NCBI RefSeq assembly: GCF_001282725.1 | Contig: NZ_LN876587.1 | Location: 307,040 to 371,039, forward strand | DNA length: 64,000 nt | Source: Inediibacterium massiliense | GTDB lineage: Bacteria; Bacillota; Clostridia; Peptostreptococcales; Thermotaleaceae | Direction: 5' to 3' | Part shown: piece by piece, positions 44,281-53,874 of the stretch | Layout: each line of letters begins with the position of its first letter | How positions within the stretch are numbered: the stretch's first letter is position 1 | Translations under genes and position numbers: made by a program | Notes under the pieces: generated by a model | Told to the model about the DNA's origin: nothing | Databases searched by the model: none | Seen by the model: the letters and a program-made list of their open reading frames with translations, nothing else

Positions 44281-45117
44281 ATGATTCAATTAGGAAAAAT
44301 ACAAGTATTAAAAGTAATTCGAAGTACGTCTATAGGGGTCTATTTAAATGAACAAGAGAATGAAGATCATGATGATATTTTATTGCCACAAAAGCAAGTA
44401 CCAAAGGATATCAAAGTAGGAGATGAAATAGAAGTATTTGTTTATAGAGATTCTGAGGATAGAATGATTGCTACCACTAAAAAACCTAAAATAACCCTTG
44501 GAGAGTTAGCCAAATTAAAAGTGATAGAGACTACCCAAATAGGTGCCTTTTTAGATTGGGGATTAGAGAAGGATTTATTTTTGCCTTTTAAGGAACAAAC
44601 CAATAAGGTACAAGTAGGAAGAAGTTATTTAGTTTCTTTATATATAGATAAAAGTGATAGATTATGTGCTACGATGGATGTTTATAAATTATTAGAAGAA
44701 CAATCACCTTATAAAGAAAATGATAAAGTAAGTGGTACTATATATAAAGTGAAAAGAGAAATAGGTGCTTTTGTAGCAATTGATTTGAAATATCATGGGC
44801 TCATTCCACAAAATGAATTTTATGGACATTATATGTGTGGAGATGAAGTAGAAGCTAGAGTTATTAAAGTAAAAGAAGATGGAAAATTAGATTTGAGTTT
44901 AAGAAAAAAAGCTTATAAGCAAATGGATGAAGATGTACATATTATTTTAGAGGAATTAGACAGATCTATGGGGGTGCTTTATCTTAATGATCAAAGTTCT
45001 CCAACAAAAATAAAAGAAGAACTAAATATGAGTAAAAATGCATTTAAAAGAGCTATTGGGAGATTATTAAAGGAAGGCAAAATTAAATTTACAGATCGAG
45101 GAATAGAAAAAATATAA
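44281..45117 (+). CDS. S1-domain RNA-binding protein, CvfB-like
   Basis: A 278-residue protein of the CvfB/YitL family. The N-terminal part has two S1-like OB folds (IQLGKIQVLKVIRSTSIGVYLNEQ, TLGELAKLKVIETTQIGAFLDWG), a third S1 region follows at ~145-210 (VSGTIYKVKREIGAFVAIDLKYHGLIP, ARVIKVKEDGKLDLSLRKK), and a winged-helix ends the chain (STKIKEELNMSKNAFKRAIGRLLKEGKIKF-like). In Staphylococcus CvfB controls virulence gene expression through RNA. AAGAAGGTG precedes the ATG. There is a single gene and then a long gap with repeats. Confidence 0.88.
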   Translation: MIQLGKIQVLKVIRSTSIGVYLNEQENEDHDDILLPQKQVPKDIKVGDEIEVFVYRDSEDRMIATTKKPKITLGELAKLKVIETTQIGAFLDWGLEKDLFLPFKEQTNKVQVGRSYLVSLYIDKSDRLCATMDVYKLLEEQSPYKENDKVSGTIYKVKREIGAFVAIDLKYHGLIPQNEFYGHYMCGDEVEARVIKVKEDGKLDLSLRKKAYKQMDEDVHIILEELDRSMGVLYLNDQSSPTKIKEELNMSKNAFKRAIGRLLKEGKIKFTDRGIEKI

Positions 45118-45273
45118 TTTGAAATAAAAATTCAAATGGCGATTGGTAGAGTATATATCTATATGATTTTATATTATATTCAATAAAATGATTAAATATA
45201 AATGATAAAAAACTTTATAATGGAAATTAAAAATATTTATAATTGATTGATCATATATTTTACATTCTAAAAT

Positions 45274-45406
45274 GGACATCTACTTAAAAGAATAGATGTA
45301 AGCTTGTAGACAAAGTCATAAAAAACGTCACTAAAATTTCAAATTTTATGACTTTGCTAAAATATAGTTTGTCAATAGTCGGACATCTACTTAAAAGAGT
45401 AGATGT
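45274..45406. repeat. Twin 26-bp hairpin repeats flanking a second copy of the dispersed hairpin
   Basis: A 26-nt hairpin unit beginning GGACATCTACTTAAAAGA is at 45274-45299 and again at 45381-45406 with one base different; the second is followed by a T-run and looks like a terminator. Between them is the CAAAGTCATAAAA ... TTTTATGACTTTG hairpin (45311-45323, 45344-45356) also present at 2.95 kb. The arrangement looks like insertion with duplication of the flank, or a terminator repeated on both sides. Confidence 0.65.
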
Positions 45407-45643
45407 TTTTTATTATATAGGAATTGGCGACATGGACAATTTCCATAGGAATGTTCGAATTTTGATACAAAAATGCAAATTTACAAAGAAATAAGACTGA
45501 ATAATGCTAACTTTTCAAAAAATATATTGTGAAAATACATACAAATTATGCACAATTATAGAAAAATATGACAAAAAGTACTATAATAAAAATGTATTAG
45601 CAAAAATGCGACATATTATATTATTGAGAAAAGGAGAAAAGTT
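45407..45643 (+). promoter_or_regulatory. Upstream region of MCP4
   Basis: AT-rich with no recognised riboswitch. A -10-like TATAAT-type region is near 45590 and AAAGGAG precedes the MCP4 start. Confidence 0.4.
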
Positions 45644-47695
45644 ATGAAAATTTACGGAAAAATTACTCATTTAGGATTAACAAAAAAGGTCTTGCTAGTT
45701 ATAAGTATGGTGATTCTTCTTGTATTTAGTGTAACAGGTACTTATTTTCACAATTATACAAAGGATAAGTTAACTCAAAGTGTTGTTAGAGAAATAGAAC
45801 TAAAATCTAATGGAATTGCTCAAAATATAGAAGAATTTTTAAAAAATGAACAAACTATAACAGAGCAGATGAGTACAAATCAACAAATCAAACAATATTT
45901 AGAAGAAATAACAACCTATGATGAAATTACAGTACATCCATTATATAAAGATGTCGCAAAAACTTTAGAAGAAATCAGAACCAAAGATCCATCTATTTTA
46001 TTTGTATGGGTAGGAAATGAAAAAGCAAATTTTTATATTGATCAAGATGGAGCTGTATCTGGTAGAGATTATGATCTAAAAAGCAGACCTTGGTATGATA
46101 TGGTTATGAAGGCGGATCAAGCAGTGTTTACAGATCCATATATTGATAATGACATAAAAAAATTAGTACTTTCTGTAATGAAACCCATTAAAAAAGATAA
46201 TCAAGTAATAGGAGTAGTAGCAATGGATATTTCTTTAGATGCTATTCCTCCAATTATGAAACAAAATGTGATTGGTCAAAAAGGTTCCAACTTTTTAGTT
46301 ACGAGACAAGGAGATTATCTTTATCATGAAGATTCTAAAAAAATCATGAAAGACAATATTTTAAAAGAAGAATTTGTAAAAGGAAAGGGAGAACAGTTTA
46401 TTCAAGGGGATCAACATGTAGAGGAAATTATATATAAAGGAAGACCATGTTATTTCTCTTATACGCCTATTCCAATAAACAAATGGGCAGTAGGACTTTT
46501 GGTAGATCAAGAAGAAGCTTTAGGAGAATTAAAAGAAGTTTCTTTAAGGGTTTTTATCTTATATTTATTGGGTGCACTGCTTTTAATAGGAGTAGCATAT
46601 TTTATCATAAAAAAAAGCATTCATCCTATTTATATTTTGACAAAGCATGCTAAAGAAATTGCAAAAGGAGATTTAACCATAGCCATACCAAGAAATTTAT
46701 TATCCAAAAAAGATGAAGTTGGAGATTTAGCAAATGCTTTTGACAATATGACTCAAAGTTTTAAAGAAGTGATTCGAAATATTGTGGAATCTTCTGAACA
46801 AGTAGCAGCTTCTTCAGAAGAATTGACAGCTACTTCACAACAAGCTTCATCTGCATCAGATGAAGTGGCCAAGACCATAGAAGAAATTGCAAAAGGAGCT
46901 ACAGATCAAGCACAGGATACCCAAAGAGGACTTGAAACATCTGAAGAATTAGGAAATCTTATAGAAAACAATCAATGTTTTGCAAAAGATATGAATAAAA
47001 CTTCAGATGAAGTGATAGAATTGATTCATGGAGGATTAAAAATTATCACAGAATTAATTGATAAGACAGAGCAGACAGATGATGCAACAAAAGATATTTT
47101 TCATGTGATTACAAAAACAAGCGAGAGTTCTAATAAAATTGGAGAAGCTACTAATGTCATTACGTCTATTGCAGAACAAACCAATCTTTTAGCGCTCAAT
47201 GCGGCTATAGAAGCTGCTAGAGCAGGAGAACATGGAAGAGGTTTTGCTGTAGTAGCAGAAGAAATAAGAAAATTAGCAGAGCAATCCAATTTATTTACTA
47301 CAAAGATAGATGAAATTGTAACAGAACTAGTAAAAAATGCCAAGCTTGCAGAGGAAACTATGAAAAATGTATCTATGATCATAAAAGATCAAGAAGAAAG
47401 TGTAAAAGAAACAGAAAAGAAATATAAAGAAATAAATAATGCCATTCAAAATGTAGAAGAGGTCATTGTAAAATTAAATGACTCAGGAACAAAAATGGAA
47501 GAGAAAAAAGTAGAGATTTTACAAACCGTTCAAAATTTATCAGCTATTGCACAAGAAAATGCAGCAAGTACAGAGGAGGCTACAGCTTCTGTAGAGGAAC
47601 AAAGTGCATCTATGGAAGAAATTGCGAATGCAAGTGAAGAATTAGCAAAATTAGCTGAAGAATTGCAAAAAACCATTGCTCAATTTAAAATATAA
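45644..47695 (+). CDS. Methyl-accepting chemotaxis protein, dCache sensor (MCP4)
   Basis: A 683-residue chemoreceptor. TM1 is at ~12-32, a dCache-like periplasmic-side domain at ~35-295 ([46 protein letters not shown]), TM2 at ~302-322, HAMP at ~322-375, then the signalling domain with [19 protein letters not shown] and [15 protein letters not shown]. The C-terminus has the receptor end [11 protein letters not shown]. It is a close paralogue of the receptor at 50.9 kb (same length, same C-terminal end pattern). The ligand is unknown. AAAGGAG precedes the ATG. Confidence 0.94.
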   Translation: MKIYGKITHLGLTKKVLLVISMVILLVFSVTGTYFHNYTKDKLTQSVVREIELKSNGIAQNIEEFLKNEQTITEQMSTNQQIKQYLEEITTYDEITVHPLYKDVAKTLEEIRTKDPSILFVWVGNEKANFYIDQDGAVSGRDYDLKSRPWYDMVMKADQAVFTDPYIDNDIKKLVLSVMKPIKKDNQVIGVVAMDISLDAIPPIMKQNVIGQKGSNFLVTRQGDYLYHEDSKKIMKDNILKEEFVKGKGEQFIQGDQHVEEIIYKGRPCYFSYTPIPINKWAVGLLVDQEEALGELKEVSLRVFILYLLGALLLIGVAYFIIKKSIHPIYILTKHAKEIAKGDLTIAIPRNLLSKKDEVGDLANAFDNMTQSFKEVIRNIVESSEQVAASSEELTATSQQASSASDEVAKTIEEIAKGATDQAQDTQRGLETSEELGNLIENNQCFAKDMNKTSDEVIELIHGGLKIITELIDKTEQTDDATKDIFHVITKTSESSNKIGEATNVITSIAEQTNLLALNAAIEAARAGEHGRGFAVVAEEIRKLAEQSNLFTTKIDEIVTELVKNAKLAEETMKNVSMIIKDQEESVKETEKKYKEINNAIQNVEEVIVKLNDSGTKMEEKKVEILQTVQNLSAIAQENAASTEEATASVEEQSASMEEIANASEELAKLAEELQKTIAQFKI

Positions 47696-47802
47696 AAAAG
47701 TCTTTCTTCAAAAGATTTGTAAGTAGACTTTTTGAAATACATAATGAAAACTATAGACTTTTTCACAATTTTATTCAGTATATAATTTCTTATGTATTAT
47801 AA

Positions 47803-47829
47803 AAAATACCCGTAAGGGTATTTTTTTTG
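47803..47829 (+). terminator. Terminator after MCP4 / before DMT gene
   Basis: AAAATACCC-GTAA-GGGTATTTT then T-run. Confidence 0.85.
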
Positions 47830-47898
47830 AAAAAGATGCTTTTTATGTATTTAAAAGGTATAATAGAAAGGAATGATACATATAGAGGAGTAATCAAA

Positions 47899-48804
47899 AT
47901 GAATAATCAAATGAATATGAAGGGCACCTTATGTGCTATTTTTTCAGCAATTTCTTTTGGAACTATGCCTATTTTTGCAACATATGCTTATAAAGGAGGT
48001 ACAAATGCTATAACAGTTGTATTTTTAAGATTTCTTTTTTCAGGTATTTTATTAAGTTGTTATTTTTTAAAACAAAAAATAAATATAAAAGTTAAAAAGG
48101 ATACTCTTATGAGTTTGATTTTTACGGGTATTGTAGGGTCTTCTTTAACTTCTTTAACCTTATTTTTATCTTATCATTACATTTCAGTAGGACTTTCTAC
48201 TATATTACATTTTATATATCCTGCTGCAGTGATTTTTTTATCCTTTTTATTATTTAAAGAAAAGCTTTATAGGAGCAAAATCATTTCTTTGATTCTTTCT
48301 ATTATAGGAGTTTATGTATTGATAGGTTTTAACTCTATAAAGCTAAATATGTTTGGAGTTATGCTGGCATTGGTTTCTGGAGTCTTTTATTCTATTTATA
48401 TATTAGAAATTGGACATAATGTAAAAATAAAAGATATGGATAGTATTATTTTAACCTTTTATATTTCTATTTTTTCTGCAGGAAGTATATTTTTATTTGG
48501 AATGTTTACAGATAATTTGATAATTCCAAAGGATATATATTCTTGTATTCCTATTGTTGCTATTGCTTTGGCATCTACTTTAGGATTGTTAAATTTTTCT
48601 ATAGGGATTAAGCTTGTAGGACCTTCTAATACATCTATATTAAGTACATTTGAGCCTATTACAAGTATAATTCTCAGTTCGATTTTATTTGGAGATCAAA
48701 TTACTTGGAGTACAATGATTGGGAGTCTCATGATTATTTTATCTATATATGGAATTATAAAAGGATCAAAAAATAGTGAAAAAGATAGGCATCTATCAAA
48801 ATAG
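47899..48804 (+). CDS. EamA/DMT-superfamily transporter
   Basis: A 301-residue DMT exporter with ten predicted helices in two EamA repeats (GTLCAIFSAISFGTMPIFATYAYKGG; second repeat from ~145, GVMLALVSGVFYSIYI). Two conserved blocks are STILHFIYPAAVIFLSFLLFKEKL and NTSILSTFEPITSIILSSILFGDQI. The substrate is unknown. The ATG after AGAGGAGTAA is chosen; the in-frame region upstream lacks a ribosome-binding site and overlaps the terminator of MCP4. A bidirectional terminator lies between this gene and the convergent RNase gene. Confidence 0.85.
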   Translation: MNNQMNMKGTLCAIFSAISFGTMPIFATYAYKGGTNAITVVFLRFLFSGILLSCYFLKQKINIKVKKDTLMSLIFTGIVGSSLTSLTLFLSYHYISVGLSTILHFIYPAAVIFLSFLLFKEKLYRSKIISLILSIIGVYVLIGFNSIKLNMFGVMLALVSGVFYSIYILEIGHNVKIKDMDSIILTFYISIFSAGSIFLFGMFTDNLIIPKDIYSCIPIVAIALASTLGLLNFSIGIKLVGPSNTSILSTFEPITSIILSSILFGDQITWSTMIGSLMIILSIYGIIKGSKNSEKDRHLSK

Positions 48805-48816
48805 ATGCCTATCTTT
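48781..48816. terminator. Bidirectional terminator, DMT and beta-CASP genes
   Basis: Fifteen-bp arms AAAGATAGGCATCTA and complement across the end of both genes. Confidence 0.88.
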
Positions 48817-50446
48817 ATTTGCTTAAAAACATATTAATATCCATAAGCTTTTGATTTAATTCTAAAAGTTTGTTTTTTAATTTATCATAATCTTTCTTTA
48901 GCATTTTCTCATCAATTAAAAGATCTGTTTTATATACTAAATTGTCAAATACAGTATATATTTCTTGTAATTCTTTAATAATATTTTCTTTTTTCTTAAT
49001 AGGTTCTAGTATTTCCTGAGAATAGCTTCTAAGCATATTATCTTTGATCTCAAACACATATCCCATATTTGGAATAATCGTATCTATATGAAATTTTTCT
49101 TGTATAAGATCTGAAAAAGCTTGAGACGATTCTTCTTCCCCATGAACAATAAAAACTTTTTTGGGAAGTTTTTTAAAGCCTTTGATCCAATCTATTAAAT
49201 CATTTTGATCTGCATGACCTGAAAAACCTTCAATACTATAAACTTGTGCTTCTACTACAACTTCCTCGCCCAATAATTTTACTTTTTTTGCCCCTTCTTT
49301 TAACTGTCTGCCAAGAGTTCCTTCTGCTTGGTAACCTACAAATACAATACTATTTTTCTTTTTCCACAAATTGTGTTTTAAATGATGAAGGATTCGTCCC
49401 GCTGTACACATGCCACTAGCAGAAAGAATAACTTTAGGGTAAGGCTGAGTATTTAATCGCATGGATTCTTCTTGGCTTTTGACATAATAGAGATTTTCAA
49501 AATTAAAAGGATCTTCGCCATTTAATATTTGTCTTTTGGTTTCTTCATCAAAACAATCTGTATTTTCTCTATAAACTTGTGTAGCAGATACAGCCATAGG
49601 ACTATCTACATAGACGGGAACTCTCATAAAAGCTTCAAGTTCTTTAGTATGAGCATAATATTTATTTAACTCATAGACAAGCTCTTGAGTTCTATTGACT
49701 GCAAAACTAGGAATGATTACAGTTCCGCCATCTAAAGTTGTTTCATTGATAATTTCAATCAGTCTTTTTATGCTTGTTTCTTGTTTTTCATGAATTTTAT
49801 TTCCATAAGTGGATTCAATAATAAGATAATCTGCTTCTTCTATATATTCAGGATTTTTAAGAATTGGTTTATTTTTAATACCTAAATCTCCAGAAAAAAC
49901 AATTTTTGCAGTCTTTCCTTTTTCAGTAATCCAAAGTTCTATAATGGAAGAACCTAATATATGGCCACCATCTCTAAAACGAAGAGCAATATCTTCATTA
50001 ATTTCAATTTTTTGATCATATAAAACAGGAGAAAAATAATTTAGACTAATCAGTGCATCTTCAGCTGTATATAAAGGTTTTACAAACGGGAGACCTGCTC
50101 TTTTTCTTTTGTTGTTTTCCCAATTGGCATCAGATTCTTGTATGTGACCACTGTCTACTAACATAATATTGCATAGATCTCTTGTAGCTTTTGTGCTAAA
50201 GATTTTACCTTTAAATCCATCATTCACTAATTTAGGAATTCTTCCACTATGATCAATATGAGCGTGACTAAGGATTACAAAATCTATTTCAGCAGGATTG
50301 AATTGAAAATTTTCAAAGTTTAGTTTTTCTAGTTGTTTGCTTCCTTGAAACATACCACAATCAAGCAGTAGCTTATATTTATCTGTAGTAATTAAATAAT
50401 TAGAACCTGTGACTACTTTTGATGCTCCTAAAAATTGTATTTGCAT
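48815..50446 (-). CDS. MBL-fold beta-CASP RNase
   Basis: A 543-residue metallo-beta-lactamase RNase of the beta-CASP group (YSH1/CPSF73-like). Motif 2 is LSHAHIDHSGRIPKL, motif 3 is DGGHILGSSIIEL, motif 4 is IVFSGDLGIK, and later beta-CASP motifs are ILSASGMCTAGRILHHLKHN (B) and EGFSGHADQNDLIDW (C). A C-terminal helical tail follows. Such proteins act as ribonucleases in many bacteria, but they are distinct from RNase J, so the function is inferred. The start follows an AGGGGGA site. It converges on the DMT gene. Confidence 0.9.
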   Translation of the reverse strand: MQIQFLGASKVVTGSNYLITTDKYKLLLDCGMFQGSKQLEKLNFENFQFNPAEIDFVILSHAHIDHSGRIPKLVNDGFKGKIFSTKATRDLCNIMLVDSGHIQESDANWENNKRKRAGLPFVKPLYTAEDALISLNYFSPVLYDQKIEINEDIALRFRDGGHILGSSIIELWITEKGKTAKIVFSGDLGIKNKPILKNPEYIEEADYLIIESTYGNKIHEKQETSIKRLIEIINETTLDGGTVIIPSFAVNRTQELVYELNKYYAHTKELEAFMRVPVYVDSPMAVSATQVYRENTDCFDEETKRQILNGEDPFNFENLYYVKSQEESMRLNTQPYPKVILSASGMCTAGRILHHLKHNLWKKKNSIVFVGYQAEGTLGRQLKEGAKKVKLLGEEVVVEAQVYSIEGFSGHADQNDLIDWIKGFKKLPKKVFIVHGEEESSQAFSDLIQEKFHIDTIIPNMGYVFEIKDNMLRSYSQEILEPIKKKENIIKELQEIYTVFDNLVYKTDLLIDEKMLKKDYDKLKNKLLELNQKLMDINMFLSK

Positions 50447-50639
50447 GAGAAGTCCCCCTTTATATGATGTATGATCTTATTATACTACAACAAAGTATTT
50501 TTTTCCCATAGATATCAAATGAGTGAATTATATTATGATTAAGTGAAATACTTTTTATTTACTTTATATATATGTAAAAAATATTTTATTTACAATACAA
50601 GTAGCCAAGTTTACAAATATAATGTGTATTACATATGAT

Positions 50640-50711
50640 AAATAAAAGACATCTATTGCGAAAGCAAAGGTGATCTAGATGAGCAGTCGAGAAATCGACT
50701 GCTTTTTTTAA
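50640..50711 (+). promoter_or_regulatory. Hairpin leader with intrinsic terminator upstream of MCP5
   Basis: CATCTA (50650-50655) pairs with TAGATG (50676-50681), enclosing a small TTGC-GAAA-GCAA hairpin and a GGTGATC segment. It is followed by a perfect terminator AGCAGTCGA-GAAA-TCGACTGCT with a T-run (50682-50710). The layout resembles a small aptamer plus terminator. I do not match it to a known riboswitch class. Confidence 0.5.
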
Positions 50712-50914
50712 AAAATTATAGAATTGTTAAATGATTAGTAAAGTTTTAAAATGTTTATATGGTAAATTATAACTAAATTGTACAGAAACTGTAGAAAAAA
50801 GTAATAAAAAATAATATAATATTATTTAATATGATAGATTTATATATTAGACATTAAAGAAGAATCATGTGTGGAAAAATAATAAATCAATTAAGAGAGA
50901 AAGGAAGAAGATTA

Positions 50915-52966
50915 TTGAAAACGTTCTTAAAAAAGAAATATTTTAGTATAACCAAAAAGGTTCTCTTGGCAATAACTTTAGTGGTGATATTGATTTTTAT
51001 GAGTACAGGTATTTATTTCTACCACTATACAAAAGATATAATCACCGAGAGTATATCAAATGAAATTCAGTTAAAATCTAGACTTGCAACTCAAGAAATA
51101 CAACAAATACTTCAAAATCAACAAATCATTACACAGCAGATGAGTACAAATCAAGAAATTAAAAAATATCTTAAAGAAGTCAATACTTATGATCAGATCC
51201 AATCCCATGTCCTTTATGAGTCTATTTCTCATACGTTAGAAAAAATAAAAGAAAAAGATTCTTATATTCTTTCTGCTTGGGTAGGAAATGATAGAGGAAA
51301 TTTTTACATTGATAGTGAGCATAGTGTCTCTGAACCAGAGTATGATGTAAAAACAAGAGATTGGTATGAAGTAGTTATGAATGATAGACAAACAGTATTT
51401 ATCAAACCTTATGTAGATGCAGATACAAAAAAAATGATTGTATCGGTTATGCAATCTATCCGAGATGAAAATAAAGTGGTTGGATTTGTAGCTTTAGACA
51501 TTTCTCTTGAATCCATTCCTAAGATTATGAAACACTATGTAATTGGAAAAGGTGGATCAAATTTTTTAGTTGCACAAGATGGTACTTATGTATATGCAGA
51601 AGATTCTAAAAAAATCATGAAAGAAAATATCTTGCAAGATTCAGAGTTGAAAGATATTGCTTCTCATATGATTAATGGAGAGACAGATATTAAACAAATT
51701 ACATATAAAAATAAAGATTATTATATATCTTATAAGCCGATACCTCTTAACAAATGGTCTATAGGGCTTTTAATCGATGAAGAAGAAGCATTGGAAAAAT
51801 TGAATGAAGTTACATTAAGAATTATTTATCTTTATGTAGCAGGTGCACTGATTTTAATATTGATTGCATATGTTATTATTAAAAAGAGTTTGGCACCTTT
51901 AAAATTTACAACAGAGCATGCAAAAGAATTATCCAAAGGAGATTTAACAAAAGAAATTCCACAAAAGCTTTTAGATAAGAAAGATGAAGTAGGAGATTTG
52001 GTACAAGCATTTGATGGAATGACAAATAACTTTAGAAAATTAATTGGAAGCATTATAGAATCCTCCGAGCAAGTGGCGGCTTCTTCAGAAGAATTAACGG
52101 CTATTTCACAACAAGCAGCATCTAGTGGAGAAGACGTAGCCAAAACCATAGAGGAAATTGCAAATGGGGCTACTGATCAAGCACAAGATACACAAATTGG
52201 AGCAGAACGTTCTTTAGAATTAGGGCAACTGATAGAAAAAGATCAAGAATATATAAAAGAAATGACAGATTCATCTAGATCTGTGGTTCAATTAATTCAA
52301 AATGGACTAGATATTATTGAGGATTTGATTCAGAAAACACATGAGACAGATGGAGCAACAAAAGATATTATACAGGTTATTAGCAAAGCAAGTGTAAGTT
52401 CTAATAAAATAGGAGAGGCTAGTAATATGATTGCATCCATTGCAGATCAAACCAATCTTTTAGCACTGAATGCAGCTATAGAAGCAGCAAGAGCAGGAGA
52501 ACATGGAAGAGGATTTGCAGTAGTAGCAGAAGAGATTAGAAAGTTAGCAGAGCAATCTAGTTTATTTACTACAAAAATTGATGAAATTGTAAGAGAACTT
52601 GTGGACAATACAAAACTTGCACAAGAGACGATTCAAAATGTATCTATGATCATCAAAGATCAAGGAGAAAGTGTGAAAGACACTGAAAATAAATACAGAG
52701 AAATTGCAAAAGCTATTAAAGTATCTGAAGAAATTGTAAAAAAATTAAATTTCTCAGGAAAAGAAATGGAAAAGAAAAAATCTGAAATTGTAGATACGAT
52801 CCAAAACTTGTCTGCCATTGCACAGGAAAATGCAGCTAGTACAGAGGAGGTTACTGCCTCTGTAGAGGAACAAACTGCATCTATGGAAGAAATTGCAAAT
52901 GCCAGCGAAGGACTAGCAAAACTTGCAGAAGAACTTCAAAAGTCTATTGAACAATTTAAAATATAA
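50915..52966 (+). CDS. Methyl-accepting chemotaxis protein, dCache sensor (MCP5)
   Basis: A 683-residue chemoreceptor closely related to MCP4. The TTG start after GAAAGGAAG gives [18 protein letters not shown] and the same total length as MCP4; an ATG 48 nt upstream would add a tail that MCP4 lacks. TM1 is near ~15-35, the sensor has [19 protein letters not shown] and [17 protein letters not shown]2 is near 303-322, then HAMP and the tip [19 protein letters not shown]. The C-terminal part ends [11 protein letters not shown]. The two paralogues differ most in the outer sensor, so they probably detect different ligands. Confidence 0.93.
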   Translation: MKTFLKKKYFSITKKVLLAITLVVILIFMSTGIYFYHYTKDIITESISNEIQLKSRLATQEIQQILQNQQIITQQMSTNQEIKKYLKEVNTYDQIQSHVLYESISHTLEKIKEKDSYILSAWVGNDRGNFYIDSEHSVSEPEYDVKTRDWYEVVMNDRQTVFIKPYVDADTKKMIVSVMQSIRDENKVVGFVALDISLESIPKIMKHYVIGKGGSNFLVAQDGTYVYAEDSKKIMKENILQDSELKDIASHMINGETDIKQITYKNKDYYISYKPIPLNKWSIGLLIDEEEALEKLNEVTLRIIYLYVAGALILILIAYVIIKKSLAPLKFTTEHAKELSKGDLTKEIPQKLLDKKDEVGDLVQAFDGMTNNFRKLIGSIIESSEQVAASSEELTAISQQAASSGEDVAKTIEEIANGATDQAQDTQIGAERSLELGQLIEKDQEYIKEMTDSSRSVVQLIQNGLDIIEDLIQKTHETDGATKDIIQVISKASVSSNKIGEASNMIASIADQTNLLALNAAIEAARAGEHGRGFAVVAEEIRKLAEQSSLFTTKIDEIVRELVDNTKLAQETIQNVSMIIKDQGESVKDTENKYREIAKAIKVSEEIVKKLNFSGKEMEKKKSEIVDTIQNLSAIAQENAASTEEVTASVEEQTASMEEIANASEGLAKLAEELQKSIEQFKI

Positions 52967-52977
52967 AATTCTTAGGA

Positions 52978-53018
52978 TAAAAAGCCCTTAAAATATAAAA
53001 ATTTTAAGGGCTTTTTTA
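52978..53018 (+). terminator. Terminator after MCP5
   Basis: AAAAGCCCTTAAAAT and complement around a 6-nt loop, with T-run. Confidence 0.88.
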
Positions 53019-53095
53019 GATATCATTTTTTATAGTTCTCATCATATAAGAAATAGAATAACTTATAATATAAAGAATAATGAGAGGTGAAGAAC

Positions 53096-53764
53096 ATGTG
53101 GAATTTTAAAATTGTTACAATTGAAGAATTGATAAAGATGCTAAACAATTATAGTTTTAAGCAACTTCATATACATCATACTTATAAACCAGATCATAGT
53201 AATTTTAATGGAAACAACCATATTGAATTACAAGAAGCTATGTATCGTTATCATACTGAGACTAAAAAATGGTCAGATATTGCACAACATGTGACGTTAG
53301 CACCAGATGGAAAACTTATTACAGGAAGGGATTTTAATGTTTCACCTGCTAGTATTGCTGGATGGAACAAAGGGGCATTTGCAGTTGAGATGATTGGCAA
53401 TTTCGATGTGGGAAAGGAGAAATTAGAAGGAGAGCAAAAGAAAAGCATATTAATGTTATCTAAATATTTTGCAGATCGATTTGGATATGATTGTATTAAA
53501 TTTCATAGAGAAGGACCTTTTGTAACAAAGACCTGTCCAGGAAATTCAATTGATAAAAAATTATTTTTAGAGGAGGTTAAAAATATGGGAAAAATTTTTG
53601 TAGATGTAGATGAAAAAAAATGGTCTGCACCTTATATACAAAAGGCGTATGAATTAGAAATCATGAAAGGATATGAGGACGGTACTTTTAAGCCTTCTAA
53701 TCCTTTAACAAGAGAAGAAGCGGCTGTTTTAATAGTAAAGTTATATGAAAAATTGAAAAACTAA
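53096..53764 (+). CDS. PGRP-type N-acetylmuramoyl-L-alanine amidase with one SLH repeat
   Basis: A 222-residue protein with an Amidase_2/PGRP domain (about 15-160) and one SLH repeat (~165-222). Zinc ligands fit the first His of HHTYKPDHSNF and the later HREGPFVTKTCPG, with Cys or the second His as third ligand. The SLH part reads FVDVDEKKWSAPYIQKAYELEIMKGYEDGTF and NPLTREEAAVLIVKLYEKL. No signal peptide is seen, so export would need lysis, a non-classical route, or it acts inside during sporulation. The ATG after GAGAGGTG is used. A very large hairpin follows. Confidence 0.85.
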   Translation: MWNFKIVTIEELIKMLNNYSFKQLHIHHTYKPDHSNFNGNNHIELQEAMYRYHTETKKWSDIAQHVTLAPDGKLITGRDFNVSPASIAGWNKGAFAVEMIGNFDVGKEKLEGEQKKSILMLSKYFADRFGYDCIKFHREGPFVTKTCPGNSIDKKLFLEEVKNMGKIFVDVDEKKWSAPYIQKAYELEIMKGYEDGTFKPSNPLTREEAAVLIVKLYEKLKN

Positions 53765-53874
53765 AATATAAAAGCTCCTTGGACTTGATATGCTCCCCTT
53801 ATAGTAGACAGTTAAAATAATACGACTGTTTATTATAAGGGGGGCAGTTTAGACTCAAGGAGTTTTTATATTTT
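53763..53874. repeat. Nested palindrome: MITE-like element inside a bidirectional terminator
   Basis: Outer arms (53763-53785 and 53852-53874) form an imperfect ~20-bp stem containing the CTCCTTG/CAAGGAG pair and T-rich outer flanks, as a terminator for both converging genes. Its loop holds a 22-bp inverted repeat (TGCTCCCCTTATAGTAGACAGT, 53791-53812, and its near complement, 53825-53846). The ends TG...CA and the GTAGACAGT part resemble terminal repeats of IS3-group elements. No transposase is present. Confidence 0.7.

Noticed and set aside
50867-50914. Sixteen-residue N-terminal extension of MCP5 from ATG 50867
   Set aside because: The TTG at 50915 has a better ribosome-binding site and gives the same 683-residue length as MCP4.
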